From CAYWVO01 sp964461835 (lineage in GTDB: Bacteria > Zixibacteria > MSB-5A5 > WJJR01 > JAJRUJ01), in assembly GCA_964461835.1 (NCBI GenBank), contig CAYWVO010000056.1, positions 1-17,167 of the forward strand: a DNA stretch of 17,167 nt, written 5' to 3'. The notes under the pieces are model-generated. The model saw only the letters and a program-made list of their open reading frames with translations. It had not been told where the DNA came from and searched no databases. Shown one piece after another: positions 1 to 5,923 of this stretch (within the stretch, counting starts at the first letter, position 1; each line of letters opens with the position of its first letter). The position numbers were made by a program, and so were the translations under genes.

Positions 1-60
1 GGAATTGAGGTTACACAGAAAGCCGATCAGGCCGAAAAGGACGCTGCGTGAAAAAACAAT

Positions 61-864
61 TTACACAACTCTTGACATGAGCGACCAACCATCCTTTTCC
101 TGGATCTTAATCAAACCAGATTCCAAGTCAACATCATCCCAAGTCAGATTGCATAACTCAGCAGACCTTAGGCCCGTATTTAGCAGGAAGCGAAACGCCA
201 AATGAAATACCCCGAAACCAGGCTCATTTTTAGCAATCTCCCGGGCAGCCCTCAAAAAAACCTTGCACTCATTCTCATCGAGTATCCTGATCTTCCGCTT
301 TGGCCCGGTCCTGAGTTTCTTGACCTTCGTCGTTGAAACTTCAGAAACCAATCCCCTTTCGTGCGCCCGAATTAGAACAGATCGCAAAACTCCAACTTCG
401 TAATTCACGGTCTGAGGCAGCGGCAATCGCTTGTTCACGTGGTTGCCATTCTTCTCGCCGTCGGCCATTTTCTTCAGTTCAACCGATTCAAGTCTCTGCT
501 TTTGATAATCCTCAACGACCTCAGGTGTTATCTGACCCAGACTCAGTATTTTCGGGTGGTACAACCGTAGGAAACATAGGAATGTATTCAATACTGCCTT
601 GTAGCGCTTCACAGTGTTTGCCGAAGCACTGAGCCGAACATTGTCCAGGTAATCCTGAAAAAACTCATCTATGCGCCTCTCTTGGCTCAGGAGACCGAGT
701 TTTTCCTGTCTCTCTGAATTTGACAGTTCCTCCAGAAGCTTTTTCAGCTTTTTGGCTTCAGCAAGTGTGCCCGCCTTGATCCACTTGCGCCGGCCCGCAT
801 GCGCCACTACGACGTAATAAGTCTTCTTCCCTGACTTTCCTCTTTTTGACTGGATACTTGCCAC
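61..864 (-). CDS. Tyrosine recombinase/integrase, C-terminally truncated
   Basis: This 267-residue protein is a phage-type site-specific recombinase that has lost its end. An N-terminal SAM-like DNA-binding domain spans about residues 65-125. The catalytic domain begins near residue 190 and includes the first active-site arginine in the motif NTGLRSAELCNLTWDDVD (around 230-247). The frame stops soon after, at SLMSRVV, so the H-x-x-R box, the second histidine and the nucleophilic tyrosine are missing. The roughly 60 bases beyond the stop do not restore the domain clearly in any frame. The start is GTG, chosen for the GGAG at 872-875 (plus-strand ctcc), 7 bases upstream. Its reading direction points away from tRNA-Ser, whose 3' end is about 100 bases upstream, which is typical of integrases of tRNA-integrated islands. 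It is probably inactive, a pseudogene or an element remnant. It looks more A+T-rich than the housekeeping genes to its right. Confidence 0.8.
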   Translation of the reverse strand: MASIQSKRGKSGKKTYYVVVAHAGRRKWIKAGTLAEAKKLKKLLEELSNSERQEKLGLLSQERRIDEFFQDYLDNVRLSASANTVKRYKAVLNTFLCFLRLYHPKILSLGQITPEVVEDYQKQRLESVELKKMADGEKNGNHVNKRLPLPQTVNYEVGVLRSVLIRAHERGLVSEVSTTKVKKLRTGPKRKIRILDENECKVFLRAAREIAKNEPGFGVFHLAFRFLLNTGLRSAELCNLTWDDVDLESGLIKIQEKDGWSLMSRVV

Positions 865-893
865 GTCAAATCTCCGTTAGAAATTCGATAGAA

Positions 894-922
894 ATATTGG
901 ATCGCGGAGAGCAATTTGTCAA
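894..922 (-). promoter_or_regulatory. Probable sigma-70-type promoter of the integrase gene
   Basis: On the minus strand a perfect -35 box TTGACA (plus 917-922) is followed after 17 bases by CAATAT (plus 894-899), a weak -10 box matching three of six consensus positions. It would start transcription near 887, leaving a short leader with the GGAG ribosome site. A perfect 15-bp palindrome (919-933) overlaps the -35 box. The call rests on box match and spacing only. Confidence 0.45.
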
Positions 923-933
923 TAATTTATTGA
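919..933. repeat. Perfect 15-bp palindrome over the integrase -35 box
   Basis: The sequence TCAATAA-T-TTATTGA has 7-bp perfect arms around a single central base. It overlaps the -35 box of the proposed integrase promoter and lies between that gene and the 3' end of tRNA-Ser. It may be a repressor operator or part of the recombination region. A chance palindrome in A+T-rich DNA cannot be excluded. Confidence 0.4.
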
Positions 934-968
934 AAGAAAGAGAGATAATTGGTTAGAAAATGATAAAG

Positions 969-1055
969 CGGAGAGGCAGGGATTCGAACCCTGGGACCCC
1001 GTGAAGGGTCAACGGTTTTCGAGACCGCCCCGTTCGACCGCTCCGGCACCTCTCC
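969..1055 (-). tRNA. tRNA-Ser (anticodon CGA)
   Basis: An 87-base class II tRNA on the minus strand. The acceptor stem is GGAGAGG (1049-1055) paired with CCTCTCC (970-976), and the discriminator base is G (plus C969), as usual for serine. The anticodon loop reads CTCGAAA, giving anticodon CGA for UCG codons. A long variable arm with stem GACCC/GGGTC and a T-arm with CAGGG-TTCGAAT-CCCTG confirm a serine tRNA. The 3' CCA is not encoded. The gene sits upstream of an integrase and is the likely attachment site of the element to its left. Confidence 0.97.
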
Positions 1056-1066
1056 GTCAGCCAAGA

Positions 1067-1094
1067 AGTATACGGATTACCCCTCTTAGAGCAA
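1067..1094 (-). promoter_or_regulatory. Promoter of tRNA-Ser
   Basis: On the minus strand, TTGCTC (plus 1089-1094) and TATACT (plus 1067-1072) are separated by 16 bases. The expected start near 1060 lies about five bases before the mature tRNA 5' end at 1055. Position and box quality agree with a strong housekeeping promoter. Confidence 0.65.
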
Positions 1095-1138
1095 GGGGCA
1101 TCTGTCGATTAATTGCGCGGATGATCACAGCGTTACTC

Positions 1139-1636
1139 TCAAGCAGAGACTTGTTGCCACAACGACTCCAGCCGGTCGTGGCTGGGGCGGAGCAACCGGA
1201 ACGCAACTAAGCTTACCAGCAGGAAAAAAACAAACGTCTCAATGGTCGCTCCTAAAAGATAAAGGACGAACCCATACACGATAGCGAAAGCACCAATGGC
1301 AAACGACACCGTGGTCACCTGAACAACACGATCGGCGAACGACTGAAAGGCGATCCCGTAGGCACGCAACTGTTGAGGCTTCAGGGAGGATTTGACTAGC
1401 AGCATACCAAAGACTAGGTCCAGCAACGCCAGACCACCGAGGCCATACGTGATAATAGTCTGCAGGTTACTGTCCAACGACGGTGTAGCAGAAGTAAGAC
1501 CGACCAGCCGCAAACTGTACCCCAGTCCGAAAAGCACTAACGGGCCAATGATGTTGATGAAAAGTCCACGCACGGCGATCCGTGCCCGCAGTTCCTCGAT
1601 CTGCTCCTTGTGCCGAGAATTCTCAGTCATGGCCAT
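1139..1636 (-). CDS. Hypothetical four-helix membrane protein
   Basis: A 165-residue protein I do not recognise. A short charged N-terminus (residues 5-22, Glu/Lys/Arg-rich, possibly helical) is followed by four hydrophobic stretches at roughly 23-46, 60-82, 106-130 and 132-150, then a short polar tail. It is probably an inner-membrane protein with both ends in the cytoplasm. Its start overlaps the end of tadA by 14 bases; an internal ATG six bases later (at 1630) would reduce the overlap to 8. AGGT shortly upstream could serve as the ribosome site. The overlap implies co-transcription and translational coupling with tadA, but gives no function. No cysteine or catalytic motif stands out. Confidence 0.8.
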   Translation of the reverse strand: MAMTENSRHKEQIEELRARIAVRGLFINIIGPLVLFGLGYSLRLVGLTSATPSLDSNLQTIITYGLGGLALLDLVFGMLLVKSSLKPQQLRAYGIAFQSFADRVVQVTTVSFAIGAFAIVYGFVLYLLGATIETFVFFLLVSLVAFRLLRPSHDRLESLWQQVSA

Positions 1637-2096
1637 CTCTACCTGCAGCGCGGCGTTGGATGAAAAACTCTTTCATGAGCGTGGAAATCTCCTCGGCCAG
1701 TATACCTTCCTTGACTGCTACCCGGTGGTTTAATTGCGTGTCGTCGGGAATCGAAAAGAGCGAGCCACACGCCCCGAATTTGGGGTCACGCGCCCCGAAG
1801 ACCAGTCGCGAAATCCGGGCCAGGACAATCGCACCGGCACACATCGCGCACGGTTCCAACGTGCAGTATATTTCGGCGTCCAACAAGCGCCAGGACTCAA
1901 AGTGCTGAGCAGCGGCGGTAATCGCGATCATCTCCGCATGCGCGGTCGGGTCACTCAATTGCTCGACTTGATTATGCCCCCGGCCAATCAGTGCGCCATT
2001 GACTACCACCACGGCCCCGACGGGGACTTCCCCCGCGTCAAAGGCAATCTCCGCCTCGCGCAAAGCCAGTTGCATGAAATTGCGGTCGAGATCCAC
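1623..2096 (-). CDS. tadA: tRNA-specific adenosine deaminase TadA
   Basis: TadA converts adenosine 34 of tRNA-Arg(ACG) to inosine, allowing wobble decoding of CGN codons. The 157-residue protein has the zinc-dependent cytidine-deaminase fold signatures: GEVPVGAV at 22-29, the catalytic HAE at 53-55 (His zinc ligand, Glu proton shuttle) and PCxxC at 82-86 supplying two more zinc ligands, C83 and C86. Length is close to the family norm. The start is GTG at 2094-2096, preceded on the minus strand by AAGGGGG at a good distance. An internal ATG at residue 8 is possible, but has no comparable ribosome site in view. It is divergent from the Rrf2 gene and overlaps the downstream membrane protein. Confidence 0.95.
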   Translation of the reverse strand: MDLDRNFMQLALREAEIAFDAGEVPVGAVVVVNGALIGRGHNQVEQLSDPTAHAEMIAITAAAQHFESWRLLDAEIYCTLEPCAMCAGAIVLARISRLVFGARDPKFGACGSLFSIPDDTQLNHRVAVKEGILAEEISTLMKEFFIQRRAAGRDGHD

Positions 2097-2300
2097 CTAT
2101 ACCCCCTTCTTCTAACTCGTTGCGCGCAAAGTGTCATGTCGGGGATACCGAAGCCAGCAAAAAACTGAAATTCTCAATGGCAGTCACGACCTGAGAAGTG
2201 TCAGGAAAAGGGTCAAATCGAAGGGCATTATCCGCGATTTTACCAACAGCGATAACGCCAAATCGTACCTCCATAAGAGAGTAAAACAGGATAAGTTAGG

Positions 2301-2329
2301 TTGCTCTTTTTTTTCTGGGGCAATGTAAT
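2301..2329 (+). promoter_or_regulatory. Probable promoter of the ISC operon
   Basis: TTGCTC (2301-2306) and TGTAAT (2324-2329, one mismatch to TATAAT) are 17 bases apart, so transcription would begin near 2336, about 25 bases before the Rrf2 start codon. The -10 box lies inside the left part of an inverted repeat (2321-2345), as expected for a regulated promoter. This is the best promoter match in the 264-base gap between the divergent tadA and Rrf2 genes; nothing else in that gap is convincing. Confidence 0.55.
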
Positions 2330-2345
2330 CAAAATAATGACATTG
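2321..2345. promoter_or_regulatory. Inverted repeat, candidate Rrf2/IscR-type operator
   Basis: CAATGT (2321-2326) and ACATTG (2340-2345) are perfect 6-bp inverted arms around an A+T-rich 13-base centre. The 25-bp span matches the size of sites bound by Rrf2-family dimers. It covers the -10 box and probable start of the operon promoter, so binding would block transcription. Negative autoregulation by the adjacent regulator is inference. Confidence 0.45.
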
Positions 2346-2360
2346 ATAAGGTAGTTTGGC

Positions 2361-2855
2361 ATGATTCTGAATCGTCGCGGTGAATACAGTATTCTGGGGA
2401 TGCTCCATTTGGCCCACCAGGAAAGCGGCAAGTTTCTGGAAATCCACGAGGTTGCCAACTCGGTGGGCGTACCGGAGAAGTTCCTGCGAATTTTGTTCCA
2501 CGAACTGGTCAAAAGTCGGCTGTTACGCTCCCAGCGTGGCACCGGCGGTGGGTTTGCGCTGGCGCGGCCACCTGAGGAGATAACCTTACGGCAAATCATC
2601 GAGGCTATTCAAGGTCCGATTGCCATGTTTGACTGCGCTTCCGGCCGGTCGACCGACTGTGAGAAAAGTGCTTGTTGCGGACTCCACCACATATTGACCG
2701 GCATCCGCAACCAGGTAGTGGGCGAGCTTGACCGCTATACCCTGGCCGACCTGGACCGCCTGCAATCGGTTGACTTGGCTAAAATTGACACGGCTGAAGA
2801 AGAAACCAAAAAACCGGCCACAGAACCGAAAGCCCCGCAACGGATCAGCACGTAA
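2361..2855 (+). CDS. iscR: Rrf2-family regulator, IscR-like
   Basis: A 164-residue Rrf2-family winged-helix repressor, first gene of the ISC operon, so probably the cluster-sensing regulator of it. The N-terminal winged helix covers about residues 1-75, with the recognition-helix region VPEKFLRILFHELVKSRLL and the wing SQRGTGGGFALAR (57-69). Candidate cluster ligands lie in the loop after residue 90: C92, C100, C105, C106 and H109/H110. E. coli IscR uses C92, C98, C104 and H107, so the spacing here differs slightly. The tail from residue 143 is charged and Lys/Pro-rich. The ATG is preceded by AAGGTAG. Orthology to IscR rather than another Rrf2 sensor (NsrR-like) rests mainly on location. Confidence 0.88.
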   Translation: MILNRRGEYSILGMLHLAHQESGKFLEIHEVANSVGVPEKFLRILFHELVKSRLLRSQRGTGGGFALARPPEEITLRQIIEAIQGPIAMFDCASGRSTDCEKSACCGLHHILTGIRNQVVGELDRYTLADLDRLQSVDLAKIDTAEEETKKPATEPKAPQRIST

Positions 2856-2874
2856 TCGGGGGAGTACAATTTCG

Positions 2875-4089
2875 ATGAAATTACCCATCTACCTGGATCA
2901 TCAAGCGACCACGCCGGTGGACCCCCAAGTGCTGGACGCGATGATGCCGTACTTTACGGAAAAGTTCGGCAACGCGGCGTCCCGCAACCATGCCTTCGGC
3001 TGGGAAGCCGAAGAGGCGGTGGAGGCTGCCCGGGTGCAGATCGCCAATCTGATCGGCGCATCCCCAAAGGAAATTATCTTCACCTCCGGGGCCACTGAGT
3101 CGGACAATATCGCGCTGAAAGGCGCGTTCGAGATGTATGCTGAGAAGGGCACTCATATTATCACCACCGCAATCGAACATAAAGCGGTACTGGATTCCGC
3201 CTCGCGGGTCGAACAACTTGGCGGAAAGGTCACCTACGTGCCGGTCAATAAGGAAGGCGTCGTCGACCCCGACGATGTCAAGAAAGCGATCACCGACAAG
3301 ACGATCCTGATTTCCGTGATGGGAGCCAATAACGAGGTCGGTACCATTCAACCGATTACGGAAATAGGCGCGCTGGCGCATGAACACGAGATATTATTCC
3401 ACTGTGACGCTGCCCAGGCCGCGGGCAAATTTGCGCTGGATGTTAATGAAATGAACATCGATATCATGTCGCTTTCCGGGCACAAGATGTACGGCCCGAA
3501 AGGCATCGGCGCGATGTATGTCCGGCGGCGTAATCCGCGCGTTCGTTTGACTCCGGTGATCCATGGCGGCGGTCATGAACGCGGAATGCGGTCGGGAACG
3601 CTCAATGTTCCCGCCATTGTCGGTTTTGGTAAGGCCTGTGAAATTTGTCAGCAAGAAATGGATACCGAAAATGTGCGCATGAAAGCGCTGCGCGATAAAT
3701 TGAAAGACCTGATCCTGACGGAACTTGATGAAGTCTACATCAACGGAAGTTTGGAACACCGGCTGTCCACCAATCTTAACCTCTCCTTCGCCTTCGTGGA
3801 GGGCGAAGCTTTGATGATGGGCATGAAAGATATCGCCGTCTCCTCCGGCTCGGCTTGCACTTCGGCCTCTCTCGAACCCTCCTATGTACTCAAAGCTTTA
3901 GGGGTTGGCGACGATCTCGCTCATTCCTCAATTCGCTTTGGCGTGGGACGGTTTAATACCGAAGAAGAAATTGAGTACGTGGCGCGGCAGGTGGTGGATA
4001 GTGTCAAACGGCTCCGTGAGCTTTCGCCGTTATATGAGATGGCGAAAGAGGGAATCGATATCACGTCAGTCAATTGGTCACAGCAATAA
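2875..4089 (+). CDS. iscS: Cysteine desulfurase IscS
   Basis: A PLP-dependent enzyme that converts cysteine to alanine and passes the sulfur as persulfide to IscU and other acceptors. The product is 404 residues, the same length as E. coli IscS. PLP-binding signatures include SGATESDN (71-78) and the lysine K204 in SLSGHKMYG. The catalytic cysteine is C328 in SSGSACTSASLEPSYVL, on the long mobile loop typical of group I (IscS/NifS) rather than SufS enzymes. The frame is open further upstream, but ATG at 2875 begins the conserved N-terminus (MKLPIYLDHQATTP) and has GGGGGAG about 10 bases before it. It starts 19 bases after the regulator gene, in one operon with it. Confidence 0.97.
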   Translation: MKLPIYLDHQATTPVDPQVLDAMMPYFTEKFGNAASRNHAFGWEAEEAVEAARVQIANLIGASPKEIIFTSGATESDNIALKGAFEMYAEKGTHIITTAIEHKAVLDSASRVEQLGGKVTYVPVNKEGVVDPDDVKKAITDKTILISVMGANNEVGTIQPITEIGALAHEHEILFHCDAAQAAGKFALDVNEMNIDIMSLSGHKMYGPKGIGAMYVRRRNPRVRLTPVIHGGGHERGMRSGTLNVPAIVGFGKACEICQQEMDTENVRMKALRDKLKDLILTELDEVYINGSLEHRLSTNLNLSFAFVEGEALMMGMKDIAVSSGSACTSASLEPSYVLKALGVGDDLAHSSIRFGVGRFNTEEEIEYVARQVVDSVKRLRELSPLYEMAKEGIDITSVNWSQQ

Positions 4090-4119
4090 TTCCGTACACG
4101 TGTTAGGTGGTTTCATAGA

Positions 4120-4527
4120 ATGGCATACTCGGAAAAAGTAATCGACCATTACAATAATCCCCGTAACGTCGGGAGCATGGACAAAAAAGAGAATGATGTC
4201 GGTACCGGTATCGTCGGCGCGCCGGAATGCGGCGATGTGATGAAACTACAGATCAAGGTCAATGATAAAACCGGCGTCGTAGAAGACGCGAAGTTCAAGA
4301 CCTTTGGCTGTGGTTCGGCAATCGCCTCTTCCTCATTGGCCACCGAATGGCTGAAAGGGAAGTCCCTCGACGATGCGTTGAATATTAAAAATACCGATAT
4401 CGTCCAAGAATTGTCACTCCCGCCCGTAAAAATACATTGTTCGGTCCTTGCAGAGGATGCCATCAAGGCGGCCATCGAAGATTACCGACGCAAGCAACGC
4501 AATGGGGATGGACCGGAAGAACAGTAG
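4120..4527 (+). CDS. iscU: Fe-S cluster scaffold IscU
   Basis: The scaffold on which new [2Fe-2S] and [4Fe-4S] clusters are built from IscS-derived sulfur. The 135-residue protein keeps the three cluster cysteines, C37 (APECGD, with the adjacent D39), C64 (FGCGSA) and C107 (IHCSVLAEDA). The HscA recognition motif LPPVK is intact at 100-104, matching the presence of hscA and hscB downstream. AGGTGG lies 9 bases before the ATG. It follows iscS by 30 bases. The last residues are polar and charged. Confidence 0.97.
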   Translation: MAYSEKVIDHYNNPRNVGSMDKKENDVGTGIVGAPECGDVMKLQIKVNDKTGVVEDAKFKTFGCGSAIASSSLATEWLKGKSLDDALNIKNTDIVQELSLPPVKIHCSVLAEDAIKAAIEDYRRKQRNGDGPEEQ

Positions 4528-4540
4528 GTGAGGTATTGGT

Positions 4541-4864
4541 ATGATTAATGTCACAGACCAGGCGGCAACCGAAATTCAGCGGCTGCAAAAGGCGCAGAAC
4601 GCGGAAAACCACTATCTGCGTGTCGGGGTCCAGGGCGGCGGTTGCTCGGGTTTCATGTACCAGATGCAGTTCGATAACCAGGTCGGCGAGTTCGACAAGA
4701 CCTTTGACATCAACGGCGTCAAAGTGGTCATCGATATGAAGAGCGCCTTGTATCTGAAAGATACGACCCTGGATTACAGCACCGACTTAACCGGTGGCGG
4801 CTTTAAGTTCAATAATCCGAACGCCCAGCGCTCCTGCGGATGTGGCTCTTCGTTTTCCGCCTAA
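4541..4864 (+). CDS. iscA: A-type Fe-S carrier IscA
   Basis: An A-type carrier (HesB/IscA family, 107 residues) that receives clusters from the scaffold and delivers them to target proteins, or binds iron. The three defining cysteines are present: C35 in GGGCSGFMY, and C99 and C101 in the C-terminal SCGCGSSF. The gene begins 13 bases after iscU, and AGGTGAGG overlapping the iscU stop serves as ribosome site. Its operon position favours IscA over ErpA or SufA. Confidence 0.94.
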   Translation: MINVTDQAATEIQRLQKAQNAENHYLRVGVQGGGCSGFMYQMQFDNQVGEFDKTFDINGVKVVIDMKSALYLKDTTLDYSTDLTGGGFKFNNPNAQRSCGCGSSFSA

Positions 4865-4943
4865 CCTGATCATACGGTAGTGCCGGGTACGCAGGCCGGG
4901 CCCACACGGACCTGGCGTCACGGTTCTGGCGGGGAGGGACCTG

Positions 4944-5204
4944 ATGCCCATTTTCAATCTTCAGGAATTTGCCGTCGATGGTGTGATCCGCGAGCAGGAC
5001 TTGCGGGAAGCGTTTGCCTATTACGATTGGGAATCATTGCGCGGCAAGACCGTGCATATTCGCGGCTGCGGGGAAATCCTGGTCCCCACCTGGGCGTATG
5101 TCATGGCGGCCGCGCACATCGCACGCGTAGCGAAGAAGATCACCTATGGCGAAGAGCAATCGCCGATCCCCATCCTGGAACCAGCGGCTGGAGAAGAATC
5201 GTGA
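4944..5204 (+). CDS. DUF2480-like small protein in the ISC operon
   Basis: An 86-residue protein of unknown function. Residues 28-70 (DWESLRGKTVHIRGCG, VPTWAYVMAAA, KKITYGEE) resemble my recollection of DUF2480, a family I know mainly from Bacteroidota. There the proteins are about twice as long, with two related halves each holding a strand, a Cys/Ser-rich turn and a PTWAY/VxAYV helix. This one would be a single-repeat form. It has one cysteine, C42, in GCGE. GGGAGGGA lies about 6 bases before the ATG. It starts 79 bases after iscA, and its stop overlaps the hscB start by four bases (GTGA), so it is translated with the chaperone genes. I recall DUF2480 genes next to SUF genes in flavobacteria, which also suggests a role in Fe-S assembly. 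Family assignment is from memory and not searched. Confidence 0.75.
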   Translation: MPIFNLQEFAVDGVIREQDLREAFAYYDWESLRGKTVHIRGCGEILVPTWAYVMAAAHIARVAKKITYGEEQSPIPILEPAAGEES

Positions 5205-5923
5205 AACCCCCGGAAAATCACCAGGTTTCTCCCAGTCTCTGCTGGAACTGCCACACCGAACTCGAATCTCCCTACCGCTGCGACAATTGCATCAAAATTC
5301 AACCCTGGCCGGACGGGGTCGATCGATTTGCCTTCCTGGGCCTGCCGCGACGGCTACAAGTTGACGTAGACGATCTGGAAGAGCGATTCTTGAAACTCTC
5401 CAAAATCTTCCACCCGGATTATTACCAGGGTTCTGATGAAAAACAGCGGGAAATCGCCTTGATTAATGCCTCACGATTGAACCGGGCGTACCACACGCTG
5501 AAAGATCCGACCTTGCGTGCCGCTTACATTCTCGAATTGGAATTGGGGTCACAGTATAAGCCGACAAAAACCGTGCAACCGGAACTGGCCGCGGAAATCA
5601 TGGAATTGCAGGAGATACTGGCTGAATACAATACCCTGGAAGATGGCTCTGCCGCACGGGCCGAGGCCTCTTCGGAATTAGCCGGCAGGCTGAAAACGCT
5701 CCAGAAAATGTTTTCCCAAAATGATGATGACCTGGATTTGTATTTTAACCAGTACGATCAATTGAAAGATTCGGCGACCTCCCCGCTGGAACCGGCGGTG
5801 CGGGAGAAAGTCGAAAAAGTCCTGAAACATATTGATCTCACGCTCGCGACCCGTCTCTACCTGAAACGCGCCATCGACAATATCACCGCAGTCCTGGAGG
5901 GGCAGGATGTCAGCCCCCTCTAA
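5201..5923 (+). CDS. hscB: Fe-S co-chaperone HscB with N-terminal zinc ribbon
   Basis: A J-domain co-chaperone (240 residues) that binds IscU and stimulates the ATPase of HscA. Two CxxC pairs come first (C14/C17 and C27/C30), forming a probable zinc ribbon like the tetracysteine motif of eukaryotic HSC20; E. coli HscB lacks it. The J domain runs over about 40-113 with HPD at 71-73. The C-terminal three-helix HscB domain follows, with the IscU-binding region near its end. The start is GTG at 5201, overlapping the previous stop as GTGA and preceded by GGAG at a good distance. A longer open frame upstream runs through the DUF2480-like gene and is not used. Its end overlaps hscA by 17 bases. Confidence 0.92.
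   Translation: MKPPENHQVSPSLCWNCHTELESPYRCDNCIKIQPWPDGVDRFAFLGLPRRLQVDVDDLEERFLKLSKIFHPDYYQGSDEKQREIALINASRLNRAYHTLKDPTLRAAYILELELGSQYKPTKTVQPELAAEIMELQEILAEYNTLEDGSAARAEASSELAGRLKTLQKMFSQNDDDLDLYFNQYDQLKDSATSPLEPAVREKVEKVLKHIDLTLATRLYLKRAIDNITAVLEGQDVSPL

Noticed and set aside
2275..2314. A+T-rich stem (AGAGTAA / TTGCTCT with one wobble) followed by a T-run, like a terminator.
   Set aside because: No plus-strand gene lies upstream to be terminated, the loop is 16 bases and the stem is weak. The same bases include the -35 box of the ISC promoter, which is the better explanation.
2728..2874. An upstream extension of iscS by 49 codons.
   Set aside because: It overlaps the Rrf2 gene in another frame. 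The 2875 start gives the conserved N-terminus and the standard 404-residue length.
4880..5200. An open frame continuous with hscB that would extend it by about 107 codons upstream.
   Set aside because: It overlaps the whole DUF2480-like gene, and the GTG at 5201 with a ribosome site and GTGA overlap starts directly before the zinc ribbon.
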